Of a stretch of 64,000 nucleotides of DNA, positions 33,618-43,234 are shown piece by piece. Source of the DNA: Mucilaginibacter galii (GTDB lineage Bacteria; Bacteroidota; Bacteroidia; Sphingobacteriales; Sphingobacteriaceae). Made by a program: the position numbers and the translations under genes. The stretch lies in NCBI RefSeq assembly GCF_014635825.1, contig NZ_BMDO01000003.1, forward strand, positions 248,001-312,000, written 5' to 3'. Position 1 is the first letter of the stretch, and each line of letters begins with the position of its first letter. The notes under the pieces are model-generated. The model was not told the DNA's origin and did no database searches. It was given only the letters and a program-made list of their open reading frames with translations.

Positions 33618-36281
33618 ATGCCGCCAAAAGGAAATCAGTTTAAGTCTAATTCGTTCAGGGATGAAAGCCGTCCGCGTCAGGGTGCCGGTGCACGCCCCGA
33701 ACGTGAACGTTCGGTAAGACCAAAGCTGGAAAACATGCCGACTTTCAATATTGGAAACGGCCGCGCCATCAAAATTGCAGGCTTGCTGTGCCTGGTCATC
33801 TCGGTGTTTTTCCTCATTGCATTCACTTCGTATCTGTTTACCTGGGAGTCTGATCAAAGCTATGTGCTCAAAGCCAATGGCGGCTGGGGTAACCTGTTCA
33901 AAACCCAGCAGGAATTGATGGATAATGGCGTTACCAACCCGGTGGTTGATAACTGGCTGGGCAAACTGGGCGCCTTAATGGCCAACCAGTTTATGTACGA
34001 GTGGTTCGGTGTAGCTTCTTTCTTTTTTGTGCTGGTGTTTTTTGTAATAGGGTATCGCCTGTTATTTAAGGTGAGGTTATTTGCTGCGGGCAAACTGCTG
34101 GCTTATTCTTTTTTTGGATTGATTTTCTGTTCAGTAGCCATTGGGTTTATTCACGGCTTTGTGAGCGATTACTCGCACTACCTCGAAGGTGGCTTTGGCT
34201 ATTGGAGCACCCGTTTATTAAATGCGCAAATAGGCCCTGCCGGAACCGGTTGCGTGCTCATATTTGCCGCGCTCACGGTGCTCATCATTGCTTATAATAT
34301 AGATTTTAAACTTCCTGAACGCTCTTTGCGCAATTTGGTTACGCCAAGTGCCGTGCCCGATGTTACGCCCGAGAGTGTAGAATTGGAAGACGAAATACCT
34401 TCGGAGCCTATAGAATGGCCGAGGGGAAATAACCGCGTTCGTGAAAGCAGCAGGGTTACCCCGCCGCCCGTAATGAGTAATGCCGAACGTCTGCACCAGG
34501 AGCCTTTACACAGGCCACTCGTGGTTGAGCCGGTAATCTCTGAGCCTGTGGTACCGCATTCGGTTACTGCTGCAGCCATTTTGGGTAACACCTTTGCAGA
34601 TGAAGCGATAACACTAAGCCCAACCAATAGCCGGACCTTTGATGAAGCCGATGTGCCCGAGGTAGAAGACGAAATACCTTTAACTATAGAAGACACACGC
34701 CCTCTTCCCGAATTAAGTATTGAAAAGGCGCCCGAAGTTACCGCTAACGAATTGGTGGATAAATTTGGTGCCTACGATCCGAAACTGGATCTGCCCAAAT
34801 ACCAGTATCCAACTTTAGATTTGCTGGAGAACCACGGATCAAACAAAATAAACGTTGACACCAGCGAACTGGAAGCGAACAAAAATAAGATCGTTGAAAC
34901 GCTTAATCATTATAATATCGAGATTGATAAGATCAAGGCTACCATTGGTCCAACGGTAACCTTGTACGAAATTATTCCTGCTCCAGGCGTACGTATCTCC
35001 AAGATCAAAAACCTGGAAGACGATATTGCCTTGAGTTTGGCTGCTTTGGGTATCCGTATTATAGCCCCTATGCCGGGTAAAGGTACTATTGGTATTGAGG
35101 TGCCAAACTCTAATCCCGAAATGGTATCTATGCGCTCGGTATTGGCTACCGAAAAGTTCCAGAACACCACCATGGATTTGCCTATTGCCTTAGGTAAAAC
35201 CATATCGAACGAGGTATTTATAGCTGATTTGGCCAAAATGCCTCACTTACTTGTGGCGGGTGCTACAGGTCAGGGTAAATCGGTGGGTATCAATGCTATC
35301 CTGGTTTCCCTACTATATAAGCGTCACCCTGCGGAGTTAAAGTTTGTCATGGTCGATCCGAAAAAGGTAGAGCTAACCTTGTTCCGTACCATTGAGCGCC
35401 ACTTTTTGGCTAAACTGCCCGATGAAGCGGATGCCATTATCACCGATACCAAGAAGGTAATTAATACCCTTAATTCTTTGTGTATCGAGATGGATCAGCG
35501 TTATGACCTCTTGAAAGATGCGCAGGTGCGTAACCTTAAAGAGTACAACGCCAAGTTTGTGAACCGTAAACTGAACCCTGAGAACGGTCACCACTTTATG
35601 CCTTTCATTGTATTGGTGGTTGATGAGTTTGCCGATTTAATGATGACCGCCGGTAAAGAGGTAGAAATGCCTATTGCCCGTTTGGCACAGTTAGCCCGTG
35701 CCGTAGGTATTCACCTGGTTATTGCCACCCAGCGCCCGTCGGTAAATATTATTACGGGTACCATCAAAGCCAACTTCCCGGCGCGTTTGGCGTTCAGGGT
35801 ACTATCTAAAATAGATTCGCGTACCATTCTGGATGCCGGTGGTGCCGACCAGTTGATTGGCCGTGGTGATATGCTGCTCTCGACAGGAAGTGATCTCATC
35901 CGCTTGCAATGTGCTTTTGTAGATACACCGGAAGTAGAAAAAATATCTAACTGGATTGGTAACCAAAAAGGCTACCCAACAGCTATGTTATTACCTGAGT
36001 ACGTAGGCGAAGGTGAGGCTAACAGCCCTAAAGAGTTTGATCCTAACGACCGCGACACTATGTTCGAGGATGCTGCCCGCTTGATCGTACTGCATCAGCA
36101 AGGCTCTACCTCACTTATTCAGCGCAAGCTTAAATTGGGTTACAACCGTGCAGGCCGCATCATTGACCAATTGGAAGCCGCGGGTATTGTTGGCCCTTTT
36201 GAGGGCAGCAAAGCCCGCGAAGTGCTTTATCCTGATGAATACAGCCTGGAGCGTTACCTCGAAGAACTTCAAAAATCGTAA
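33618..36281 (+). CDS. ftsK: DNA translocase FtsK
   Basis: The 887-residue protein couples chromosome segregation to division. Four N-terminal membrane segments (about 55-235) are followed by an acidic, low-complexity linker (235-370), then the alpha/beta motor domain with Walker A GATGQGKS (K554) and the Walker B region VVDEFADLMM, and a C-terminal winged-helix gamma domain (STSLIQRKLKLGYNRAGRIIDQLEAAGIVG) that reads KOPS-type DNA signals. The ATG at 33618 is chosen because a TTG at 33594 would lie inside the -7 promoter element. lolA follows on the same strand after repeat B. Confidence 0.96.
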   Translation: MPPKGNQFKSNSFRDESRPRQGAGARPERERSVRPKLENMPTFNIGNGRAIKIAGLLCLVISVFFLIAFTSYLFTWESDQSYVLKANGGWGNLFKTQQELMDNGVTNPVVDNWLGKLGALMANQFMYEWFGVASFFFVLVFFVIGYRLLFKVRLFAAGKLLAYSFFGLIFCSVAIGFIHGFVSDYSHYLEGGFGYWSTRLLNAQIGPAGTGCVLIFAALTVLIIAYNIDFKLPERSLRNLVTPSAVPDVTPESVELEDEIPSEPIEWPRGNNRVRESSRVTPPPVMSNAERLHQEPLHRPLVVEPVISEPVVPHSVTAAAILGNTFADEAITLSPTNSRTFDEADVPEVEDEIPLTIEDTRPLPELSIEKAPEVTANELVDKFGAYDPKLDLPKYQYPTLDLLENHGSNKINVDTSELEANKNKIVETLNHYNIEIDKIKATIGPTVTLYEIIPAPGVRISKIKNLEDDIALSLAALGIRIIAPMPGKGTIGIEVPNSNPEMVSMRSVLATEKFQNTTMDLPIALGKTISNEVFIADLAKMPHLLVAGATGQGKSVGINAILVSLLYKRHPAELKFVMVDPKKVELTLFRTIERHFLAKLPDEADAIITDTKKVINTLNSLCIEMDQRYDLLKDAQVRNLKEYNAKFVNRKLNPENGHHFMPFIVLVVDEFADLMMTAGKEVEMPIARLAQLARAVGIHLVIATQRPSVNIITGTIKANFPARLAFRVLSKIDSRTILDAGGADQLIGRGDMLLSTGSDLIRLQCAFVDTPEVEKISNWIGNQKGYPTAMLLPEYVGEGEANSPKEFDPNDRDTMFEDAARLIVLHQQGSTSLIQRKLKLGYNRAGRIIDQLEAAGIVGPFEGSKAREVLYPDEYSLERYLEELQKS

Positions 36282-36341
36282 GCCGTTAAACTATCCTATG
36301 CTTTTCTTGTTCTAACCTGCATAACTCCAAACACGGGTTTA

Positions 36342-36403
36342 TGTCAGTCTGAGCTTGTCGAAGACTTATAATGTGCTATGTGTTAAACAAGCTCAGACTG
36401 ACA
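36342..36403. repeat. Palindromic repeat family B, copy 2
   Basis: The left arm TGTCAGTCTGAGCTTGTCGA (from 36342) pairs at its outer 17 bases with ACAAGCTCAGACTGACA ending at 36403; the inner part of the right arm has decayed. It lies between ftsK and lolA. Confidence 0.88.
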
Positions 36404-36431
36404 AGTAGTTAACTCCGATAAATTATTAAAA

Positions 36432-37103
36432 ATGAAGAAATTACTCGCATCTATCATACTTTTCACCGCCTTAACACCGGCCTTTGCCCAAAAAGACGCT
36501 GAAGCAAAGACCATCTTGAGCCAGGTTGGCCAGAAGTACCGGGCGTATAACACGGTGAAAAGTGATTTTACCATCAATATACAAAGCGCACAGGAAGGCA
36601 TCAACCAAACACAAAACGGGACATTGATAACACAGGCCAAAGCAAATAAATACAAGCTAAGCATCTATACATCTGCGGCTAAGACTGCCCTGGCACAAGA
36701 GATCACCAGCGATGGCAAAACCCAGTGGACTTATATGCCCGCGCAAAAAGAAGTGCAGGTAAACAATGTAAGCAACAGTGCCGAGGCCTTAAACCCGGCG
36801 CAGATTTTTACGCTTTACGAAAAGGGGTATAAGTACATTTATACCGGTTTGCAAAAGCAGGCAGGTAAAAGCTACCAGGTTGTTGAGCTAACACCTACCG
36901 ATGCCAAGCAAAGTATTTTCAAGATCAAATTGCTGATAGATCAAGCTAAGAAACAGATATACAGTGCCCAGCTATTTGACAAAAATGGCGGACGTTATAC
37001 CTATACCATTAAAACATTTGTACCCAATGCCCCGGTAGCTGCCGATGCATTTACGTTCAGTACCAAAAGCCACCCCGGGGTTGAGTTAGTTGATTTACGT
37101 TAA
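36432..37103 (+). CDS. lolA: LolA-like outer-membrane lipoprotein carrier protein
   Basis: A signal peptide (MKKLLASIILFTALTPAFAQ) precedes a 204-residue domain of the LolA fold: an N-terminal helix (AKTILSQVGQKYRAYNTVKSDFTI) followed by antiparallel strands (QNGTLITQAKANKYKLS, KTQWTYMPAQKEVQV, GGRYTYTIKTFVPNAPVAADAFTFS). In Bacteroidota LolA is commonly encoded next to ftsK, as here. It would carry lipoproteins across the periplasm. The assignment comes from fold pattern and context. A strong bidirectional terminator follows. Confidence 0.85.
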   Translation: MKKLLASIILFTALTPAFAQKDAEAKTILSQVGQKYRAYNTVKSDFTINIQSAQEGINQTQNGTLITQAKANKYKLSIYTSAAKTALAQEITSDGKTQWTYMPAQKEVQVNNVSNSAEALNPAQIFTLYEKGYKYIYTGLQKQAGKSYQVVELTPTDAKQSIFKIKLLIDQAKKQIYSAQLFDKNGGRYTYTIKTFVPNAPVAADAFTFSTKSHPGVELVDLR

Positions 37104-37112
37104 CTAAAAGCT

Positions 37113-37161
37113 AATCCATTAAAAAGCCCGATAGTCTCACTATCGGGCTTTTTAATGGATT
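37113..37161. terminator. Bidirectional terminator between lolA and ankyrin gene
   Basis: Two perfect 23-base inverted arms (37113-37135 and 37139-37161) with loop CTC contain an AAAAAGCCCGATAGT core, with A/T runs on either side. The hairpin can stop both convergent transcripts. Confidence 0.92.
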
Positions 37162-37276
37162 AATAATATGATCCCGACCGTTGTGGCGAGCTATATTGTA
37201 GCAATTTTTTTCATCGTCTAACGAGGAATATCAACTTTCGTTCAAATATAACTTCCCGTTTAGCTACAAGTTTTAA

Positions 37277-37777
37277 TTACAAGTCCTCGTCTTCCAGCAG
37301 TTCGGGCGCCAAAATTCTCAGTGCTTCAATGTTTTCCTGTATGCGGGCATAATCAACCGGGTTTTTGCCAAAGCGGTCGCGCAGGGTCTTATCAGCGCCA
37401 TGGGCTAAGAGTACCTTAATCAAATCGGCATGGTTAAATGTGGCGGCAAAGGTTAGTGCGGTAGCACCATTGCCGTTAGGTACATCAACCGCTGCATCGT
37501 ATTGTAATAACAGCTCGCCAATGGCGGTATAACCTTTGAAGCATACGCCCATTAAAGCGGTGTTGCCCATGCTGTCTTGCAGGTCGGTTGCCGCGCCCGC
37601 ATCCAGTAATACTTTGGTAGCTTCGGCATTGTTGTGGTAGCTGGCAATAATGAGCGCCGTAGCGCCGCGGCTGTCCGTAGCGTTAATGTCGGTGCCGCTT
37701 AAAGCACTTTGCAATTCTTCGGCCTTGTTGCTGCGGGCCAGTTCAAAAATATCGGCAGATGTTGAGTTATCGTTCAT
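37277..37777 (-). CDS. Ankyrin repeat protein
   Basis: The 166-residue soluble protein has about four ankyrin repeats, such as RGATALIIASYHNNAEATKVLLDAGAATD, MGNTALMGVCFKGYTAIGELLLQYDAAVD and NGATALTFAATFNHADLIKVLLAHGADK. There is no signal peptide or catalytic domain. The acidic C-terminus (ELLEDEDL) is unusual for the fold. Role presumably protein binding. Confidence 0.9.
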   Translation of the reverse strand: MNDNSTSADIFELARSNKAEELQSALSGTDINATDSRGATALIIASYHNNAEATKVLLDAGAATDLQDSMGNTALMGVCFKGYTAIGELLLQYDAAVDVPNGNGATALTFAATFNHADLIKVLLAHGADKTLRDRFGKNPVDYARIQENIEALRILAPELLEDEDL

Positions 37778-37909
37778 GAGTTAATTGTATTTAACCTTGA
37801 CAAGGTAACCGTTTTAAATGTTTTGTGTAAATTGATATTTTCTATGGTGTATAGAGAATCTAAAATTAGAGTATGCATAAAACATATTTGAAGTATTGCA
37901 CTTTTCACT

Positions 37910-37979
37910 AACCGACAACCGACAACCGACAACCGACAACCGACAACCGACAACCGACAACCGACAACCGACAACCGAC
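37910..37979. repeat. Heptanucleotide microsatellite, ten copies of AACCGAC
   Basis: Ten perfect tandem copies of AACCGAC end three bases before the ATG of the EcsC-family gene. Seven-base units are not a multiple of three, so copy changes alter the spacing of the 5' region, or the frame if translation began upstream. Contingency-locus behaviour is possible. Confidence 0.95.
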
Positions 37980-37982
37980 CCT

Positions 37983-38723
37983 ATGACATCATATGAAGAA
38001 CAAGCCCACCTGCAACTCCAGTTTTGGCAGCATAAAATGAAGAAAAAGCCGTCCTTTACCGATAGGCTTTCCAAAACCGTGCAAACGAAGCTCAATAGTT
38101 ACATCCCCGATAAGGTGCATAAGGCCATTACCGTGGCTATTGAAAAGATGATTAAAGCAGTATTATTTGGTGCCAAATATACCACAGGGAAAGTGCCCGA
38201 AGAAACCGCATCATTACAGTCACGTGAAGCTTACGTGCGCACCCAGATAGAATTTTACCAGAAAACGGCCACCATAGAAGGTGCAGTAACCGGGGCAGGG
38301 GGCATCCTTTTGGGCCTGGCCGATTTCCCCATCCTCATTGGTATTAAGATTAAACTGCTGTTTGATATTGCTGCCTTGTATGGTTATGACGTTAAAGATT
38401 ATAAGGAGCGGCTTTACATCCTCTATATATTTCAACTGGCTTTTTGCAGCCAGCAAAGGCGAAACGAAGTTTACGAACTGATGGTGGGCTGGCAGGGCTA
38501 CAGTGGTCAGTTACCCGATAACGCCGCGGAGTTTGACTGGCGTATATTTCAGCAAGAGTACCGCGACTACATTGACCTGGCAAAAATGGCGCAGCTGGTG
38601 CCTGTTATTGGCGCTGCCGTTGGTGCTATTGCCAACTATAAACTCATAGCACAACTGGGCGAAACGGCCATAAATTGCTACCGCATGCGGAGGATTAGTC
38701 CGCTGCAAATACTGAATATGTAA
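37983..38723 (+). CDS. EcsC family protein
   Basis: The 246-residue protein matches EcsC: YTTGKVPEETASLQSRE, the Gly-rich hydrophobic stretch EGAVTGAGGILLGLADFPILIGIKIKLLFDIAALYGYDVKDYKER, and AAVGAIANYKLIAQLGETAINCYRMR at the end. EcsC proteins are membrane-associated and often linked to ABC transporters or hydrolases, but no function is proven. The first in-frame ATG at 37983 is preferred; an upstream TTG start would translate the heptamer array into a TDNRQPT repeat, which is unlikely. Confidence 0.9.
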   Translation: MTSYEEQAHLQLQFWQHKMKKKPSFTDRLSKTVQTKLNSYIPDKVHKAITVAIEKMIKAVLFGAKYTTGKVPEETASLQSREAYVRTQIEFYQKTATIEGAVTGAGGILLGLADFPILIGIKIKLLFDIAALYGYDVKDYKERLYILYIFQLAFCSQQRRNEVYELMVGWQGYSGQLPDNAAEFDWRIFQQEYRDYIDLAKMAQLVPVIGAAVGAIANYKLIAQLGETAINCYRMRRISPLQILNM

Positions 38724-38802
38724 CAAATTTAAAATTCAATAAAAAACATAAAACCGGTAATCATTCTGGCTGTCATATTGTTTGATAACCCGTTATGCAC
38801 CC

Positions 38803-39357
38803 ATGATTGTATTAGAATATTTTACCCCCGGCGATTTTGATTTATTGATTGACTGGATCAACGACGAAGAGTTGTTAATGAACTGGGCCGGTACACAATT
38901 CCGCTTTCCGCTCACCGCCGAAAAGCTGGAGTGGTACCTTAAAGATGCAAATGACTTTGAGAAATCGGATTTGTTGATTTATAAAGCGGTAGATACCGAA
39001 AGCGGACAAACCGTGGGGCATATATCGCTCAGTGTGTTAAACAGGCGAAACAGATCGGCCAGGATTACCCGGGCGCTGGTAGGTAACAGTGCCGAGCGTG
39101 GAAAGGGCATAGGCGAGGCCATAATGAAGGCTATGCTGAAGGTAGGGTTTGAAGACCTGCACCTGCACCGCATGAGCTTAGGCGTTTACGATTTTAACGA
39201 ACCGGGCATCAGGTGTTATAAAAAATGTGGGTTTAACGTAGATGGTGTATTGCGCGATATACAAAAACACAACGACACCTACTGGAGCTTGATGGAAATG
39301 AGTATGCTTGAAAACGAATACATGCAATTATATACAGGCAAAACAGTAGCATATTAA
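38803..39357 (+). CDS. GNAT family N-acetyltransferase
   Basis: The 184-residue protein has the acetyl-CoA fold: an N-terminal LEYFTPGDFDLLIDWINDEEL, the pyrophosphate-binding region ALVGNSAERGKGIGEAIMKAML (Q/RxxGxG/A motif) and LGVYDFNEPGIRCYKKCGFNVDGVLRD near the end. It is similar to RimJ/RimL-type acetyltransferases, which modify protein N-termini or small amines; the substrate is unknown. ATG at 38803 is preferred to a TTG seven codons upstream. Confidence 0.9.
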   Translation: MIVLEYFTPGDFDLLIDWINDEELLMNWAGTQFRFPLTAEKLEWYLKDANDFEKSDLLIYKAVDTESGQTVGHISLSVLNRRNRSARITRALVGNSAERGKGIGEAIMKAMLKVGFEDLHLHRMSLGVYDFNEPGIRCYKKCGFNVDGVLRDIQKHNDTYWSLMEMSMLENEYMQLYTGKTVAY

Positions 39358-39438
39358 ATTCATCTAAACGTAACTACAGCTTTCAGTAATTAGTTTAATG
39401 AACAAACCGGGACTTATTTAGCTTAGTACCTTTGACTG

Positions 39439-39720
39439 TTATCGGATTTTAATTTGCGCATATTTTATCCGGCATTTTACGAATAAGACAATGGGTAGGT
39501 ACAAGCCTACCAAGCCAAGTGCCGCACCTGCCGTAAATACCCGCGACTCAAAAAACTCATGAGTATTTGTCAAAACCATGGTTAAGCAAAATACTATAAA
39601 GGCAATGGTAAAAGCAGACGCTGTTTGCACCCACAGCTTTGAGTAAAAGTTATGGCACGAAGCCATAACCATATCGGCAAAAGAAACAGGGGTACTAATT
39701 TGGATAGCGCTTGCTGACAT
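39439..39720 (-). CDS. Small membrane protein, two predicted spans
   Basis: From the likely ATG at 39720, 93 residues include two hydrophobic segments (FTIAFIVFCLTMVLT and FTAGAALGLVGLYLPIVLFV) and a basic C-terminus (KCRIKYAQIKIR). The family is not recognised. It is monocistronic, placed between a GNAT gene and recQ. Confidence 0.65.
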   Translation of the reverse strand: MSASAIQISTPVSFADMVMASCHNFYSKLWVQTASAFTIAFIVFCLTMVLTNTHEFFESRVFTAGAALGLVGLYLPIVLFVKCRIKYAQIKIR

Positions 39721-39943
39721 AGTTTTTTTACAGATGAAATTAGAAATGTTGGCACTCGTCACTAGCAAATATGGTGCCTGCTATTTATATGCGTAAAAAT
39801 GAAACTGTGTGTAGTTTTTTAACAATAAATTGCAGAAAAGTGTCGTCTTAAAGCGCAATGGATTCATCCTGCCGGGATGCTAAATAATTCGGTACTGAGG
39901 CCAACCACATCCATCAAAAACCGTTAATATTGCTGTACCCTAC

Positions 39944-41836
39944 ATGACCATACAGCAAATACTTCAGCATTACTGGAAACACGAGGACTTTCGTCCCTTG
40001 CAGCAGCCTATTATTGAGGCCGTAATGCAAGGTCGCGATACGCTGGCCTTGCTTCCCACCGGCGGAGGAAAATCGGTTTGTTACCAGGTGCCGGCTTTGG
40101 CTATGGATGGTATCTGTATTGTAATTTCACCGCTTATTGCCCTTATGAAAGACCAGGTAGATAACCTGGTTGCCAAGGGTATTGAGGCCATTGCCATAGT
40201 ATCGGGCATGGGCAGGCGCGAGGTTGATATTGCGTTGGATAATTGCATTTACGGGCCTGTAAAGTTTCTGTACCTATCGCCCGAGCGTTTGCTGAGCGAG
40301 CTGGTGCGCGAGCGTATTAAGTACATGAAGGTCAATTTGATAGCAGTTGATGAGGCGCACTGTATATCGCAATGGGGGTACGATTTCAGGCCACCTTATT
40401 TGCACGTGGCAGATATCAGGCAGCTGCACCCCAAGGTGCCTGTTTTGGCTTTAACTGCCACCGCTACAGCCGAGGTTAGAGATGATATACAGGATAAGTT
40501 ATTGTTTAAAGAACGTAATGTTTTTCAACAAAGCTTTGAGCGTAAGAACATTAGTTACCGCGTACAGCATGATGAAAATAAAGCCCGCCGCATGCTGGAG
40601 GTAGCCCGCAGCGTAAACGGCAGCGGTATTGTATACGTTCGCAGTCGCCGCGAAACTACTGAGCTAACGCTTTTCTTTACCCAGCACGGCATCCCGGCCG
40701 ATTACTATCATGCAGGCCTAAGCGGTGATGTACGTGCCTCCAAGCAAGAGCAATGGAAGAGTAACCATATCCGTATTATGGTGGCCACCAACGCCTTTGG
40801 GATGGGTATAGACAAGCCCGACGTGCGCTTTGTAATGCACAAAGACTTGCCCGAAAGTTTGGAAGCTTATTACCAGGAAGCTGGCCGTGCCGGTCGTGAT
40901 GAGCAAAAAGCATACGCGGTATTGCTTTATAATGAGCAGGATAAGCAAAAGCAGCTGCATAAATTCGAGGTTAATTTCCCTACGGTAGAGGAGATGAAGC
41001 AGGTTTACCATTACCTGGCAAATTATTTCCAGCTGGCCTACGGGGCAGGCGAGGGGCTAAGCTTTAACCTGGATGTGGCCGATTTTTGTAAGCGCTTTAA
41101 GCTGGATGCTTTGAAAACGTTGAATGCCTTGAAGTTTTTAGAACAGGGTGAGTATTTGAGTTTTAACGAAAGTGTTTTTTTACCGTCGAGGTTTCAGTTT
41201 GCCATCGACCATGAAGAATTATACAATTTTCAAATTCAGAATCCGGCCTGGGACCCGTTCGTTAAAACGCTGTTGCGCTCTTATGGCGGGGCATTTGATA
41301 ATTACGCCCGCATCCGTGAGTTTGATGTTGCCCGGCGTACCAATCTCAGCGTACAGCAAGTAACCGATGCCCTGCAGCAGTTGAACGAGTTTGAGGTAAT
41401 TAGCTATTTGCCCCAAACCGATAAACCGCAGGTAACTTATCTTAAACCCCGGCATACCTCGGCTAATTTATGGATAGACCGCCATTATCTTGAAACCCGT
41501 AAGGCAGTTTATCAAAAAAAGATGGAAGCCATGCTGGCTTATTGCGAAACTGATAAGTGCCGCAGTCAGCAAATGCTGGCCTATTTTAACCAACCAAATG
41601 CCCCAAAATGTGGTGCTTGCGATGTATGCCTGCGCGAAAAGCGCCAGCAAAATGCCGGTCAAATACAAGGCCTGATAACCGATGAGATATTGCAGTTGCT
41701 CAGCAGTGCCCCCTTAGATCTGGAACACCTTGTGAGTGCGCTCAAACATGGCAAAAGTGCAGAGCGGTTAATCGTAATACGCCAGCTTTTGGACACCGGC
41801 CGAGTTAAAACCAACGGTGATAAGTATTACATCTAA
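39944..41836 (+). CDS. recQ: RecQ-family ATP-dependent DNA helicase
   Basis: The 630-residue SF2 helicase has Walker A LLPTGGGKSVCYQ (K43), DEAH (136-139) in VDEAHCISQWGYDFRPPY, LTATAT, and the motif VI region YYQEAGRAGRDE. Four cysteines (AYCETDKCRSQ, KCGACDVC) form a zinc site, but near residue 550 rather than directly after the helicase core, with about 180 intervening residues that look helical. This arrangement marks a RecQ subgroup found in Bacteroidota. No HRDC domain is visible. It unwinds DNA in repair and recombination. Confidence 0.94.
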   Translation: MTIQQILQHYWKHEDFRPLQQPIIEAVMQGRDTLALLPTGGGKSVCYQVPALAMDGICIVISPLIALMKDQVDNLVAKGIEAIAIVSGMGRREVDIALDNCIYGPVKFLYLSPERLLSELVRERIKYMKVNLIAVDEAHCISQWGYDFRPPYLHVADIRQLHPKVPVLALTATATAEVRDDIQDKLLFKERNVFQQSFERKNISYRVQHDENKARRMLEVARSVNGSGIVYVRSRRETTELTLFFTQHGIPADYYHAGLSGDVRASKQEQWKSNHIRIMVATNAFGMGIDKPDVRFVMHKDLPESLEAYYQEAGRAGRDEQKAYAVLLYNEQDKQKQLHKFEVNFPTVEEMKQVYHYLANYFQLAYGAGEGLSFNLDVADFCKRFKLDALKTLNALKFLEQGEYLSFNESVFLPSRFQFAIDHEELYNFQIQNPAWDPFVKTLLRSYGGAFDNYARIREFDVARRTNLSVQQVTDALQQLNEFEVISYLPQTDKPQVTYLKPRHTSANLWIDRHYLETRKAVYQKKMEAMLAYCETDKCRSQQMLAYFNQPNAPKCGACDVCLREKRQQNAGQIQGLITDEILQLLSSAPLDLEHLVSALKHGKSAERLIVIRQLLDTGRVKTNGDKYYI

Positions 41837-41897
41837 TAAAACGTACTTTCATCAAGTTTTTGGGAAGTTTTATGCGGTTAAAGCTATTTTTGTGCGC

Positions 41898-43181
41898 ATG
41901 ATTTTTAAGGTTGAAGACATAGATCAGTTCAAACGGCAAGCTTTGAAGTGGGCAAGTGAATTTGCGGTTTGTGGTTATCTGGACTCTAATAATTATCATA
42001 ACGCTTACTCCAAATTTGATGCCCTGTTGGCTGTAGGCGTAAAAGCCGAAATTGAAGCAAGTGCAGGCCATGCGTTTGAAGCTCTCGAAGCTTTCAGGCA
42101 GGAACATCATGGCTGGATGATAGGTTTTTTTGGATATGACTTAAAAAATGAGCTTGAACAAACACAATCCAACAATGTAGATGGACTCAACTTTCCCGAC
42201 CTGTACTTTTTCGTTCCGCAGTATCTGATCATCATGAAGGGTAACGATGTAGATATTATAGCTGACAATGCCGAAGCTATATATCAGGCTATCAATCAAC
42301 AGCGATCATTAGAAAGACAAACCACTCTTGAAATTAAGTTACAGTCGCGCTTTAGCAAGCAGGAGTATGTAGATACCTTTAATCAGATCAAGCAGCACAT
42401 TGCCCGCGGCGACATTTATGTAACTAACTTTTGCCAGGAGTTTTTTGCGGAAGACACGATTATTGATCCATTATCGGTATTCATGGAGCTTAATAGCATA
42501 TCGCCAACACCGTTTGCCAGTTTCTTTAAGTATCGTGAGCATTACATTCTTTGTGCATCGCCCGAACGGTTTTTGGCTAAACGTGGCAATAAGCTTATTT
42601 CGCAGCCTATTAAAGGTACTGCCAGGCGAGGAGCAACTTCAGCAGAAGATGAGGTAATCAAGCAAGACCTTCGCATTAACGTCAAAGAACAACAGGAAAA
42701 CGTAATGATCGTTGATCTGGTGCGTAACGATTTGACTAAATCGGCCAAGCTGGGTACGGTCAAAACCGAGGAGCTTTTTGGCATCTACACCTTTGAGCAG
42801 GTGCATCAAATGATCTCTACAGTAACCTGCGAAGTTGAGGAAGGCTTGTCGAGCGTTACCGCTATCCGCAACACCTTCCCCATGGGCAGCATGACCGGTG
42901 CACCTAAGCTCAGCGCCATGCAGTTGATAGAGCGTTACGAACGCACCCGCCGCGGCGTTTACTCAGGCGCCCTTGGTTATTTTAGCCCGGATAATGAGTT
43001 CGACTTCAATGTCGTTATACGCACCATCCTATATAACGCCAGCAATGGTTACTTATCCTTCCAGGTGGGCAGCGCTATTACTTTTGATGCGGTTGCCGAG
43101 CAGGAGTATGCCGAATGCTTGCTAAAGGCACAGGCTATCTTGCAGGTATTAGGTGCTAAGATAGAGTATACTGAGTCTTAA
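41898..43181 (+). CDS. pabB: Aminodeoxychorismate synthase component I (PabB)
   Basis: The 427-residue chorismate-binding enzyme has the motif QPIKGTARRG. The lysine in PIKGT (K239) is diagnostic of aminodeoxychorismate synthase, because anthranilate synthase has PIAGT there. VDLVRNDL, TFPMGSMTGAPK and YSGALGYF complete the family pattern. It makes the folate precursor 4-amino-4-deoxychorismate with a glutamine amidotransferase partner that is not in this window. ATG at 41898 is chosen over longer upstream starts, which run into the recQ end. Confidence 0.93.
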   Translation: MIFKVEDIDQFKRQALKWASEFAVCGYLDSNNYHNAYSKFDALLAVGVKAEIEASAGHAFEALEAFRQEHHGWMIGFFGYDLKNELEQTQSNNVDGLNFPDLYFFVPQYLIIMKGNDVDIIADNAEAIYQAINQQRSLERQTTLEIKLQSRFSKQEYVDTFNQIKQHIARGDIYVTNFCQEFFAEDTIIDPLSVFMELNSISPTPFASFFKYREHYILCASPERFLAKRGNKLISQPIKGTARRGATSAEDEVIKQDLRINVKEQQENVMIVDLVRNDLTKSAKLGTVKTEELFGIYTFEQVHQMISTVTCEVEEGLSSVTAIRNTFPMGSMTGAPKLSAMQLIERYERTRRGVYSGALGYFSPDNEFDFNVVIRTILYNASNGYLSFQVGSAITFDAVAEQEYAECLLKAQAILQVLGAKIEYTES

Positions 43182-43200
43182 AGGTATAATTCATCAACAC

Positions 43201-43224
43201 ACCCCTAACCCCGCTCAAGAGGGG
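43201..43224. repeat. Repeat family C, short degenerate copy
   Basis: ACCCCTAACCCCGCTCAAGA followed by GGGG resembles the CCCTCTCCAAAGGAGAGGG palindromes elsewhere in the window (46974, 57064, 57159). It abuts a family A unit and lies between the convergent pabB and AMP nucleosidase genes. Confidence 0.55.
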
Positions 43225-43234
43225 AAAAGAAAAA

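Noticed and set aside
37774..37974. Frames running through the heptamer array on the minus strand (SVVGCRL repeats)
   Set aside because: A pure by-product of the microsatellite; no domain or start context supports translation.
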